From positions 80,195 to 144,194 of the forward strand of contig CAYRZQ010000002.1 of NCBI GenBank assembly GCA_964428835.1: a stretch of 64,000 nt of DNA, given 5' to 3'. The position numbers and the translations under genes were made by a program. Of this stretch, positions 23,638 through 31,603 are shown one piece after another. Positions within the stretch are counted from its first letter, which is position 1. The number at the start of each line of letters is the position of its first letter. This stretch comes from JAIXWP01 sp964428835 (lineage in GTDB: Bacteria; Bacteroidota; Bacteroidia; Flavobacteriales_D; Sanyastnellaceae). The notes below the pieces were generated by a model. That model saw only the letters and a list, made by a program, of their open reading frames with translations, did no database searches and was not told where the DNA came from.

Positions 23638-25593
23638 ATGAAAAAAATATTTACAATTCTCGGATTATTTGCATTATCAGTGCCTTCTATTGGTCAGCAT
23701 GCGATTCAACCAGCTTCACCAGAAGAAGTAATTTTTGCGAATGAACAAGTTCGCCCAGGAGTAGAGAGATCAAACAGAGGAAGCGAATTTTTCTGTGAAG
23801 ACTTTTCTAATGGCTTAGATGGCTCCACTGCATTCGGTGCGTGGACTACAGGCGGTCAAAACGCCGAAGTATGGGCAATGGCAACGGCAGACAGCCCTGC
23901 TGGTGTATATTCTACTAACCTAAACCCTATGGCTTCACCTTCTGCCAGCAATGGTTGGGTTATTTTCGACGCTGACTTAGCTCAAGACGGCATCATCAAC
24001 CCAAACACCAATCCTGTGGAATTGATGTCTGGCTGGCTCACTACTCCAGAATTAAATATGTCGGAGTTAGAAAATGTCAAAGTTGAATTCAATCAATACT
24101 TTAGATATTGCTGTTCGCAGCTTTCACCAATGTTTGTTCAAGTGTCAGTTGATGGTGGCGCTACATGGACATCATTCAGTGCTACCGGAACATTGATTAC
24201 TGGTGCCAACGCGGTTTCTGCAAATCCACTACTCACCGTTATCGATGTATCTTGTATTGCAGCTAACCAACCAAGTGTTTATATCCGTTGGGCTTATAAT
24301 CCAACTATTGCAAATGGCTACTCCCACTATTTCTGGGGTCTAGATGATATTTGTATTTATGAGACGGATGTTGAAAATGATATTCAAATAACTCAGGTTA
24401 CTAATGGAAACATTTTCACCCTTTTCGAATACACCATTACACCAATAGAGCAAGCAATTCCTGCGGCTAATGGAGGTTTGGTAGCAGGTGTTATCTTCCG
24501 CAACAACGGCAGACAGGATCAAACCAATTGTCAGGTAACAGTAGAGATCTTGAATGAAGACGCTTCTACGGTTCTCGCTACTGCAACCGCTCCTTCATTC
24601 GAATTACTTGCCCCTGCTAATGAATTCATTTGTCCAGCACCTGTTTTGGATACCCTATTCATTAATACAGGTTGGGAACCTTCAGAAATCGGTACCTACA
24701 TCGTAAGAGCCACTATTGAAAGTGACCAGGAGGAGTCATCTCCTGCAGACAATACACGCGATCGAGTGATTCGCTACACCACAGATGAGTATGGACACGA
24801 CGGTGATGGACTCGCTACAGGTGAATTAAGAGGAATGGCTGACCCTGATAATCCAGATCAATTCCTTCCATTCGGTGTTGGAAACTACTTCCACTTCCCT
24901 AATCCAGGCTCAACAGTTTACGGGGTAACAACCATCTTTGGTCCAAATACTGACGCAGGCTCAGATGTGCTAGCCGCTTTTTACACGGATCTCAGCACCG
25001 CGCAAGGACAAAACTTCAACACAGAGGCATTAGGTTATTTTAGTATCTCGGAGCAATGGATTGATAGCGATCCTATCTATTTGCCTTTTGACAATACTTT
25101 CTCTCCTGAGGGAAATAACACAGACTTCCATGTGGCTGCCATTCAAGTTGAAGATAATTCTATTTTCGAAGTTACTGTTCGTGCACAAGCAAACAGCGAT
25201 TCTGATAATTCAACATTGCGCTGGAACTTCAACGCTAATCAACAGCTCACTTGGTTTGGTAGAAATACATTCTCACCAGCAATTCGCGTAATTGTTTCTG
25301 ACCGCAGCGTGAGTGTAGATGAAGAGAATACCAATTCGAGCCTTGAAATCTTCCCTAACCCAGCTTCCACTGACATTAGAGTAGATTTCGAACTTCAAAC
25401 AGGTTCTTATGTAGCCTATGAAATTCGTGATGTCAATGGTAAACTTATCACCTTCGATAATATGGGCAGATTCCCATCGGGTAAAGGGAATATAAATATC
25501 AATGTAAATGAAATTGCATCAGGTACTTATATTCTTGGTATCGTTTCAGATGGAAAAATGATTGCCAGAGAAAAGCTAGTTGTTTCTAAATAA
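23638..25593 (+). CDS. Secreted protein with T9SS type A C-terminal sorting domain
   Basis: The 651-residue product begins with a signal peptide (MKKIFTILGLFALSVPSIGQ). Its final 80 residues are a type A T9SS sorting domain: SLEIFPNPASTDIRVDFEL, YEIRDVNGKLI, and ASGTYILGIVSDGKMIAREKLVVSK. The N-terminal half looks like a beta-sandwich adhesion or lectin-like domain (CEDFSNGLDGSTAFGAWTTGG, WGLDDICIYE), followed by a CARDB-like region. I see no catalytic signature. It is expected at the cell surface or outside. A strong terminator lies just after it, and it appears to be transcribed alone. Confidence 0.88.
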   Translation: MKKIFTILGLFALSVPSIGQHAIQPASPEEVIFANEQVRPGVERSNRGSEFFCEDFSNGLDGSTAFGAWTTGGQNAEVWAMATADSPAGVYSTNLNPMASPSASNGWVIFDADLAQDGIINPNTNPVELMSGWLTTPELNMSELENVKVEFNQYFRYCCSQLSPMFVQVSVDGGATWTSFSATGTLITGANAVSANPLLTVIDVSCIAANQPSVYIRWAYNPTIANGYSHYFWGLDDICIYETDVENDIQITQVTNGNIFTLFEYTITPIEQAIPAANGGLVAGVIFRNNGRQDQTNCQVTVEILNEDASTVLATATAPSFELLAPANEFICPAPVLDTLFINTGWEPSEIGTYIVRATIESDQEESSPADNTRDRVIRYTTDEYGHDGDGLATGELRGMADPDNPDQFLPFGVGNYFHFPNPGSTVYGVTTIFGPNTDAGSDVLAAFYTDLSTAQGQNFNTEALGYFSISEQWIDSDPIYLPFDNTFSPEGNNTDFHVAAIQVEDNSIFEVTVRAQANSDSDNSTLRWNFNANQQLTWFGRNTFSPAIRVIVSDRSVSVDEENTNSSLEIFPNPASTDIRVDFELQTGSYVAYEIRDVNGKLITFDNMGRFPSGKGNININVNEIASGTYILGIVSDGKMIAREKLVVSK

Positions 25594-25617
25594 GCATCTG
25601 CTTCTAACACTCAAAGT

Positions 25618-25650
25618 CCCCTCGCCTAACAGCTGAGGGGATTTTTTTTT
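25618..25650 (+). terminator. Intrinsic terminator of the T9SS cargo gene
   Basis: CCCCTC (25618-25623) pairs with GAGGGG (25635-25640) across an 11-base loop and is followed by ATTTTTTTTT. It is a textbook rho-independent terminator. Confidence 0.93.
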
Positions 25651-25651
25651 A

Positions 25652-25673
25652 ATGACATGTCATGTTAACTTTG
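25652..25673 (+). promoter_or_regulatory. ribF promoter with upstream palindrome
   Basis: TAACTTTG (25666-25673) fits the -7 consensus. A perfect 12-bp palindrome, ATGACATGTCAT, lies immediately upstream (25652-25663), inside the -33 to -7 spacer, where a bound protein would block the polymerase. No FMN riboswitch is visible in the short leader. Confidence 0.45.
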
Positions 25674-25695
25674 CCTCTTAGCACAAAAGGCCTCA

Positions 25696-26619
25696 GTGGA
25701 AATACACACCGATTTTACAAGGTTTAAAAACAAAAAAACTGTTGTCACCATTGGCACCTTTGATGGTGTTCACATAGGACATCAAGCGATTATTTCACGT
25801 CTGAGAGAAGCGGCAGCACAGCTCAATGCTGAAAGTGTAATTCTGACTTTTTATCCTCATCCACGGATGATTTTGCATCCAGATGATCACGGGCTTTCTT
25901 TACTGACAACACCCGAAGAAAAAGCAGAAAAGTTGCAGGAGTCAGGCGTTAACCATCTCATGGTATATCCTTTTAACGAGGAGTTCAGCAGAATATCTGC
26001 CTACGACTATGTGCGCAACCTGCTTGTCAATGGTTTAAATGCGAAAAAAGTGATTGTTGGCTATGACCATCGCTTTGGGCGAAATCGCGAAGGGGATTTC
26101 AGCACACTTTCTGAATGGGCTGAAATGTTGGGCTTCGAAGCACAGGAAATACCGGCCAAAGAAATCGATGCCGTCAATATATCATCTACCAAAATAAGGC
26201 AGTGTTTGCTGCAAGGTGATGTAAGTACTGCCAATTCATATTTGGGCTATCAATACAGTCTTAAAGGCACTGTGATTCATGGCGCAGCCATGGGAAGAAG
26301 AATAGGTTTTCCAACCGCCAATATTCATGTTGACTATCCATTTAAGCTTACCCCAGCCAATGGAGTCTATGCCATTGAAGCGAAGGTTCATGGCCGCAAA
26401 TATTATGGCGTCATGAATATAGGAGTGCGCCCTACTGTCGATCAAAGCTTACAAAGGCAGCTAGAAGCACACTTATTCGATTTTGATAATCTCATTTATG
26501 ATGAGAAAATCGAAGTGAAATTTTTGTTTAAAGTAAGAGATGAGAAAAAATTTGGCTCAATTGATGAACTAAAAAATCAAATCTTCGTTGACATTCAAAA
26601 AGTGAAATCCCTATTATGA
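25696..26619 (+). CDS. ribF: Bifunctional riboflavin kinase / FAD synthetase
   Basis: The product is 307 residues from a GTG at 25696. The N-terminal FMN adenylyltransferase domain has GTFDGVHIGHQ (20-30) with the nucleotidyltransferase HxGH motif, and VILTFYPHPR and VGYDHRFGRNREGD. The C-terminal riboflavin kinase domain has GRRIGFPTANI, NGVYAIEA and YGVMNIGVRPT. Together they convert riboflavin to FMN and FAD in the cytoplasm. The following LRR protein gene overlaps its stop by four bases (ATGA), suggesting translational coupling. Confidence 0.96.
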   Translation: MEIHTDFTRFKNKKTVVTIGTFDGVHIGHQAIISRLREAAAQLNAESVILTFYPHPRMILHPDDHGLSLLTTPEEKAEKLQESGVNHLMVYPFNEEFSRISAYDYVRNLLVNGLNAKKVIVGYDHRFGRNREGDFSTLSEWAEMLGFEAQEIPAKEIDAVNISSTKIRQCLLQGDVSTANSYLGYQYSLKGTVIHGAAMGRRIGFPTANIHVDYPFKLTPANGVYAIEAKVHGRKYYGVMNIGVRPTVDQSLQRQLEAHLFDFDNLIYDEKIEVKFLFKVRDEKKFGSIDELKNQIFVDIQKVKSLL

Positions 26620-27212
26620 GCAGGCTTATCATATTTATTTTGATTGCGTTTACTTCCCTTGTTGGCTGGTCCCAAGGAGAGCAAACCAGGCCTAAAAAAG
26701 TTTACAAAAGCCTTGAAAAGGCTCTGGCAGAAAAGGATTCTGTAGTTTATCTGGATCTCTCGAAATCAAAGTTGACGTCATTTCCTCCTGAAATATTTCA
26801 ATTTCAAAATCTTCAAGAACTTAAGCTTGATAAAAACAAAATTGAACAGATTCCCGATGAAATATTGAAGCTTAAGAATCTCAAGCTTCTTAGTTTTCAG
26901 CACAATAAGATAACTGTTATTCCCAATGCCCTCACGGGATTGAGCAATCTTGAAACACTCAATCTGGCTGATAATTTTATCGAAAGAATTCCAGAAGAAA
27001 TCGATCGCTTAAAAAAATTGCGCATTCTCATTTTATGGGATAATCCAATTAATTATTATCCCAATTCTTTAGGTTTACTTGAAAATCTCGAAATTTTAGA
27101 CTTACTGAACAATCAGATGAATGCTGATACGCAATCTCGTTTGCAAAATATTATGCCGAAGGCGCGCATTATCATGTCGGCGCCGTGCAGGTGTGAGGAT
27201 GGCGAAAACTAG
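26616..27212 (+). CDS. Secreted leucine-rich repeat protein
   Basis: This 198-residue protein has a signal peptide (MSRLIIFILIAFTSLVGWSQ) and about five leucine-rich repeats of roughly 23 residues. They read, for example, LQELKLDKNKIEQIPDEILKL, LKLLSFQHNKITVIPNALTGL and LETLNLADNFIERIPEEIDRL. The repeat type is the bacterial ROCO/internalin-like LxxLxLxxNxIxxIPxxI form. The C-terminus has CRCEDGEN. LRRs bind other proteins; no partner can be named. It is translationally coupled to ribF by ATGA, and its stop overlaps the convergent rsmI stop. Confidence 0.85.
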   Translation: MSRLIIFILIAFTSLVGWSQGEQTRPKKVYKSLEKALAEKDSVVYLDLSKSKLTSFPPEIFQFQNLQELKLDKNKIEQIPDEILKLKNLKLLSFQHNKITVIPNALTGLSNLETLNLADNFIERIPEEIDRLKKLRILILWDNPINYYPNSLGLLENLEILDLLNNQMNADTQSRLQNIMPKARIIMSAPCRCEDGEN

Positions 27213-27880
27213 GACTTTCCTGCAATAACCATTACAAACTCTCCGCGAGGCTCATTCTTTTTAAAATGCTCTAAAACTTCTAACGCCGAGCCTCTTACTG
27301 TTTCTTCAAACTTTTTCGATATTTCTCTACTCACAGATATTTGTCTATCGCCTCCGCATATTGAAACAATTTGTTCAAGCGCTTTTAATAATCTATGCGG
27401 GCTTTCATAGAGTACTGTTGTTCTCTCTTCCTCTGCGATAGCTTTAAACCTTGTTTCCCTTCCCTTTTTATGCGGTAAAAAACCTTCATATACGAACTTC
27501 TCACAAGGCAAGCCCGATTGAACCAAAGCCGGAACAAAGGCTGTGGCCCCCGGAAGCGTAAAGACTTCAACCCCTTGAAGAATGCACTCTCTAACCAATA
27601 GATACCCGGGATCGCTAATGGCAGGTGTTCCCGCATCTGAAACAAGGGTCACAGAGTTCGAACCTAAGATTCTTTCGGTAAGTGATTTTACTACTTGATG
27701 TTCGTTGTTGAGATGATAACTCACCAGAGGTTTATCGATGCCAAAATGCTGCAAAAGCTTTCTTGTCTCTCGAGTATCTTCGGCAATGATGAAATCGCAC
27801 TCCTTCATCACTCTTAGAGCTCTGAGGGTGATATCTTCTAAGTTGCCGATGGGCGTCGGAACGACGTAAAGCGTACTCAC
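27209..27880 (-). CDS. rsmI: 16S rRNA (cytidine(1402)-2'-O)-methyltransferase
   Basis: The product is 223 residues. It belongs to the tetrapyrrole methylase fold used by RsmI: STLYVVPTPIGNLEDITLRAL at the N-terminus, AEDTRETRKLLQHFGI, then VTLVSDAGTPAISDPGYLLV, and FVYEGFLPHKKGRETRF. It methylates the ribose of C1402 in the decoding centre of 16S rRNA using S-adenosylmethionine. Full-length RsmI is longer in some bacteria (about 285 residues); this shorter form, without the C-terminal extension, is usual in Bacteroidota. It begins two bases after the stop of the preceding gene, so the two form an operon. Confidence 0.95.
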   Translation of the reverse strand: MSTLYVVPTPIGNLEDITLRALRVMKECDFIIAEDTRETRKLLQHFGIDKPLVSYHLNNEHQVVKSLTERILGSNSVTLVSDAGTPAISDPGYLLVRECILQGVEVFTLPGATAFVPALVQSGLPCEKFVYEGFLPHKKGRETRFKAIAEEERTTVLYESPHRLLKALEQIVSICGGDRQISVSREISKKFEETVRGSALEVLEHFKKNEPRGEFVMVIAGKS

Positions 27881-27882
27881 GT

Positions 27883-28611
27883 TTATGCCTGATGACGACG
27901 CTCAATCAAATCAATAAAGTCAAGCGTCACTTGCGACTCCTTATTCCAAGCGTACTTTGACTTCAGTTGTTCGAGATGATTTAAGGCTTCATCTCTATTG
28001 ATGGAGTTGAGTTTATCAATGGCCACCTCGTAATCTTGATTATTTCCTTTAAACAGTTCCTTAGAGAATTGGAATCTTTGATTCAAGGTTATCGCTCTTT
28101 TCAAGTCTGGAATTGGAGTGTGTTCCAGTTTTTGCGCTAGTGTATTAACGGCTCCAACAGCCTTGCTGAGACGATCGTTGAGAGATTCAGCGGCAATGGT
28201 ATTTGCGTTGTTTACAGTAGCCACTGGAGGTGTAATTTTCTCTGCGGCCGGTATTTCTGGCACTTCGGAAATTTCTTCTTTTGAGAATATCTCCTCCTGT
28301 TTAGTAACCTCTTCAATAGCATCGATGAGGTTCACCTGATTAGGAGCAACAGGAGTTTCTATTTTGAAAGGAATGCTGAAACTATTGGAAGTCTCCTCTT
28401 TCTTTTCAGTGTTTTCAATTGGAACACCTTTCACCTTTTGATCATAGGCCTTATGGCGAAGCACAACGAGTCGCTCATACAACTCTCGGCTATTATCCGT
28501 AAGGAGTTCGAGTTGATCAATCGAGAGATTCCCGAGATTCAACTCATCAATTCCGGCAAGCACTGTAGATGCGAGCTCCTGAATACGTTTGAATTTTACC
28601 TGATCGTTCAT
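27883..28611 (-). CDS. Conserved hypothetical protein, helical ends with low-complexity middle
   Basis: This 242-residue protein has a helical N-terminal region (FKRIQELASTVLAGIDELNLGNLSIDQLELLTDNSRELYERLVVLRHKAYD), an acidic and Pro/Val-rich linker (about 80-150), and a helical C-terminal domain. That last part (ITLNQRFQFSKELFKGNNQDYEVAIDKLNSI...EALNHLEQLKSKYAW) resembles a recurrent Bacteroidota domain of unknown function. There is no signal peptide or membrane helix. It is two bases upstream of rsmI on the same strand. I cannot assign a function. Confidence 0.7.
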   Translation of the reverse strand: MNDQVKFKRIQELASTVLAGIDELNLGNLSIDQLELLTDNSRELYERLVVLRHKAYDQKVKGVPIENTEKKEETSNSFSIPFKIETPVAPNQVNLIDAIEEVTKQEEIFSKEEISEVPEIPAAEKITPPVATVNNANTIAAESLNDRLSKAVGAVNTLAQKLEHTPIPDLKRAITLNQRFQFSKELFKGNNQDYEVAIDKLNSINRDEALNHLEQLKSKYAWNKESQVTLDFIDLIERRHQA

Positions 28612-28685
28612 GATGTGAAATTAAAAATCTTTTTTTTTAGAATCTCCTGGTTTAAAAAGACTTATTAACCAAAGAAATCAACCAA

Positions 28686-29033
28686 CTACCTGAGTTCGTC
28701 TTTAACTTTTTTGGGTAGAGAGTTTAGAACCAAGTCATAGCTATGGTCGATAAGTTCTAAGAAAACTGCATCAGGGACATCTCCTCTGGAAGCTACGGTA
28801 TTCCAATGTTTTTTATTCATGTGATAACCGGGCGTCACTCCGTTATATTGTTCTCTTAGTTCAATAGCTCTTTCGGGATCGCACTTTAGATTAATGCTTT
28901 CAAAATTGGTAATGTCGCATAGTGCGAAGATTTTTCCTCCAATTCTAAAAACGAGTACTTCATCATCAAAGGGCATATCTTCGGTAACACCCTTCTTTGA
29001 CAAACAATATTCTCTTACAAATTCTAGATTCAT
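28686..29033 (-). CDS. MmcQ/YjbR family DNA-binding-like protein
   Basis: The ATG at 29033 gives 115 residues; an earlier frame start would overlap the upstream gene. The sequence MNLEFVREYCLSKKGVTEDMPFDDEVLVFRIGGKIFAL, followed by NLKCDPERAIELREQY and PGYHMNKKHWNTVA, is the typical MmcQ/YjbR pattern. Proteins of this family have a double-wing DNA-binding fold, but their targets are mostly unknown. It follows the PorP/SprF gene by five bases. Confidence 0.88.
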   Translation of the reverse strand: MNLEFVREYCLSKKGVTEDMPFDDEVLVFRIGGKIFALCDITNFESINLKCDPERAIELREQYNGVTPGYHMNKKHWNTVASRGDVPDAVFLELIDHSYDLVLNSLPKKVKDELR

Positions 29034-29038
29034 TTGGA

Positions 29039-29965
29039 TTAATCGTAAGCAGCGCATTTGGTGTGGCCTTCTCCATCATTTCCACATGCGCGAATACCGA
29101 GAATGATTTCATGTGTTGGACCACCTTCGAATCTCATTTTTGAAAGTGTTAAGTCATAAGCATAAGCTGCTGTAAGGAAGCCAAGAAACTCGACCTTAAG
29201 CAGCGCTGAAAGGCCCGAGCCTGTTCTCCCTGCAAGACCAAACGCCACTTTTTCTTTGTAGCTCAACAAGGCTTGAGCCTCGATTGAGGGCCTCGATTGA
29301 GCAACATAATTCAATAAAAAAGCAGGTTTAAAAAGAATATCATCCGTCAATTTTGATGCGCGGCCGTAGGCAAATGTCCAATGTGTTTGTAATCGACCTT
29401 CATTGATACCCTCTACTTGTGCGCCATTTACCTGTCTCAAAGAAATGCCGTAAAAGCGGTCATTTTTATAAAGCCAAAGGCCAAAATTGATGATAGGAAA
29501 AACAAAATCATTTGCAGCCGCTGTAATTACGGGATCCACGTCCTGCTGCCTCAGAAACATTTCTGAAAAATTGACTCTGAATTGCTTGAAGCCTATCCCC
29601 AATCCTGAGCTGAGCATGTACCCCTTTCTCATTCTCATGTGGTAGGCATAATTGAGATTAAGGCCTGTATAACCGAATGGTCCGAATCTATCATTTTCAA
29701 TGGTAGCACCTACACCATGAAAGTTAAATTTTTTCTTACGCAATCTACCATGAATACTGGCGAAACCTGTATTTGGTGCGCCTTCAAGCGAAGTCCATTG
29801 TCTGCGCGCTCCCATTTTTAATTCAAGACAATCCGTAGCTCCTGTCACCGCAGGGTTGTACTGTACGTAATTGTATGTAAACCATGTATATTGAGGAAGC
29901 TGTTGAGCTTTGGAGCTCAAAGCCGCTAACATCAAGGCGAATGTGACAAATGCTAGCTTTCTCAT
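29039..29965 (-). CDS. PorP/SprF family type IX secretion membrane protein
   Basis: The 308-residue product has a signal peptide (MRKLAFVTFALMLAALSSKAQ) and then the family opening QLPQYTWFTYNYVQYNPAVTGA. It continues as an outer membrane beta-barrel with repeated aromatic-rich strands. PorP/SprF proteins anchor the T9SS machinery or specific adhesin cargo at the outer membrane, and several copies per genome are usual, each next to a cargo gene. Here the cargo is the CHU_C-type protein directly upstream, whose stop overlaps this start by four bases (ATGA). That pairing is typical of type B cargo with a dedicated SprF-like partner. Confidence 0.93.
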   Translation of the reverse strand: MRKLAFVTFALMLAALSSKAQQLPQYTWFTYNYVQYNPAVTGATDCLELKMGARRQWTSLEGAPNTGFASIHGRLRKKKFNFHGVGATIENDRFGPFGYTGLNLNYAYHMRMRKGYMLSSGLGIGFKQFRVNFSEMFLRQQDVDPVITAAANDFVFPIINFGLWLYKNDRFYGISLRQVNGAQVEGINEGRLQTHWTFAYGRASKLTDDILFKPAFLLNYVAQSRPSIEAQALLSYKEKVAFGLAGRTGSGLSALLKVEFLGFLTAAYAYDLTLSKMRFEGGPTHEIILGIRACGNDGEGHTKCAAYD

Positions 29966-30936
29966 TTCACAATGGATATAACTCCAGTGATTGGTGGAAT
30001 TTCCACCTCAAAAGAGTTGAGTTCAATAACATAATAATACGCGGCCATCGGGAGTGGTTTTCCGCGATTTGTTCCATCCCATTCTTGGGTATATCCGGTA
30101 CTTCTAAATACTTGCTGCCCCCAGCGGTCATAGATGGTAACTACACTGGCCTCGAACCTCTCAATACCCACAATTGTCCAGGTATCATTGATATCGTCGC
30201 CGTTTGGAGTAATGGTATTATAGATTACGAGAGGAGGGCCCACTGTAACTGTAGCTTCCGCAGAAACCTCACAATCCCCGATTGTTGCTGTCACTGTGTA
30301 CTGTGTGGATACTTCAGGAGTAGAGACTGGTGTTGCGGAATTGACATCGTCTAAATAATCAGGCGGACTCCAATTGTAGCTTGAGCCATTGAAAGCCGCG
30401 AGATCGGCAGATCCACCGAGGTAAACCAAAAAGGGAGTTACAGTAGTGGAAATATCAATGGCTGTTCCCGATACTACAACATCAAATTCGCAAGGGCCGA
30501 AAGCTGGTAAGTGATCCGAACCGAGGAGTAAGATGTAAGTAGTGTTGGCCGCCAAATTATTCACTGTTGCGCTGAAAGCCTCATTATCAGCAAAGCACGC
30601 ACTTTGACCTCCATATGTTGTTGGGTCACATGAATCCGCTCCAGTTGGTAGTTCAATAATTGTAAATCCAATGTTATTCGGTCCCGTAAAATCATCACAA
30701 TCCCCAGGAGTGATTCTGACTGTAATAGATCCGCCGCCCAATGAGCCCGTGGTGAATGTGGTGTAATAAGTCATGGCGGAATTAAAACAACCTATAGACA
30801 CAGGAGCATCCTCCATTACTCCATTAAGGGGCTGTGCGTCTGCGCACATCACGTTCGCCGCCAAATCAGAACAGGTTTGTGCGTTCACCTTTGATAAGGC
30901 AAGGGATAATAAGAGTAAGATTAGTCTAACCTTCAT
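29962..30936 (-). CDS. Secreted protein with gliding-motility-type (T9SS type B) C-terminal domain
   Basis: The product is 324 residues with a signal peptide (MKVRLILLLLSLALSKVNA). The last 90 residues are a CHU_C / type B sorting domain: IYNTITPNGDDINDTWTIVGI, then VTIYDRWGQQVFRSTGYTQEWDGTNRGKPLP, then AAYYYVIEL. The middle carries Ig-like or PKD-like repeats (FLVYLGGSADLAAFNGSSYNWSPPDYL, YTVTATIGDCEVSAEATVTV). It is a surface adhesin-like cargo. The start of the PorP/SprF gene overlaps its stop by four bases, indicating a dedicated secretion pair. Confidence 0.92.
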   Translation of the reverse strand: MKVRLILLLLSLALSKVNAQTCSDLAANVMCADAQPLNGVMEDAPVSIGCFNSAMTYYTTFTTGSLGGGSITVRITPGDCDDFTGPNNIGFTIIELPTGADSCDPTTYGGQSACFADNEAFSATVNNLAANTTYILLLGSDHLPAFGPCEFDVVVSGTAIDISTTVTPFLVYLGGSADLAAFNGSSYNWSPPDYLDDVNSATPVSTPEVSTQYTVTATIGDCEVSAEATVTVGPPLVIYNTITPNGDDINDTWTIVGIERFEASVVTIYDRWGQQVFRSTGYTQEWDGTNRGKPLPMAAYYYVIELNSFEVEIPPITGVISIVK

Positions 30937-31053
30937 CGTTTTGCAAAAATCGGAATCCTAAGTAATCATGGGTAAAATACGCCAATTCTTATAAACATCG
31001 CAATGTTTGAAGCGCACCCAGAATTCAACGATTAACAAACGATAATGTTGCCT

Positions 31054-31563
31054 CTAAGAATTAACAAACGAGATTAAAATCGTGTTCTTCTCGACGGCAA
31101 TTCCCTTTGATACTTCTACTTTACGAATCGTACCCTGAATAGGGCTCTTTATAACATTTTCCATTTTCATTGCCTCCAGGATAATTAGAGGCTGATCCTT
31201 TTCTACTTGTTGACCTTCCTCCACCATAATGTTCAATACCATTCCTGGCATGGGAGCCTTCACCTCAGATACCTTTGGTACACCCGCTCCTTCCATTCCC
31301 AGACTCTTTAGCAAATCATCGAAGCGGTCCTTTAATACCACGGGATACTCCGTTTTTCCTACTTTAATCAAAAATGACTTTGCAGCAATATCTATTGAGA
31401 GCAACTCCGCATTATAGGATCTGCCATTCCAAAGAATATGAAACTTATTGCCGTCGCGGAGCGCATCAATTTGAAATACCTGGCCATTGATTTCTCCAAC
31501 GAAACCAGATTTATCCGAATGAATATCGTAAGTTGCGGCATTATTTACGGTAGCGTGAATCAT
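31054..31563 (-). CDS. Biotin carboxyl carrier-type protein (acyl-CoA carboxylase subunit)
   Basis: The ATG at 31563 gives 169 residues; the longer frame start at 31614 would overlap hemW. The C-terminal 67 residues are a biotinyl domain: VKAPMPGMVLNIMVEEGQQVEKD, then LEAMKMENVIKSPIQGTI, with the biotinylated lysine K133 in the canonical AMKM. The N-terminal 100 residues are a beta-rich region found in such Bacteroidota carrier proteins. It carries biotin for an acetyl- or propionyl-CoA carboxylase. The carboxylase subunits themselves are not in the window. The gene is divergent from hemW with 40 bp between start codons. Confidence 0.92.
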   Translation of the reverse strand: MIHATVNNAATYDIHSDKSGFVGEINGQVFQIDALRDGNKFHILWNGRSYNAELLSIDIAAKSFLIKVGKTEYPVVLKDRFDDLLKSLGMEGAGVPKVSEVKAPMPGMVLNIMVEEGQQVEKDQPLIILEAMKMENVIKSPIQGTIRKVEVSKGIAVEKNTILISFVNS

Positions 31564-31591
31564 AACTTTGGATTTACGCTGCGAAGCTAAA

Positions 31592-31599
31592 TATTTTTG
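31592..31599 (+). promoter_or_regulatory. Possible hemW -7 promoter element
   Basis: TATTTTTG fits TAnnTTTG but ends only four bases before the hemW GTG start (31604). Transcription would begin at or inside that start codon, so the message would be leaderless, or this match is fortuitous. Confidence 0.3.
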
Positions 31600-31603
31600 A
31601 GCA

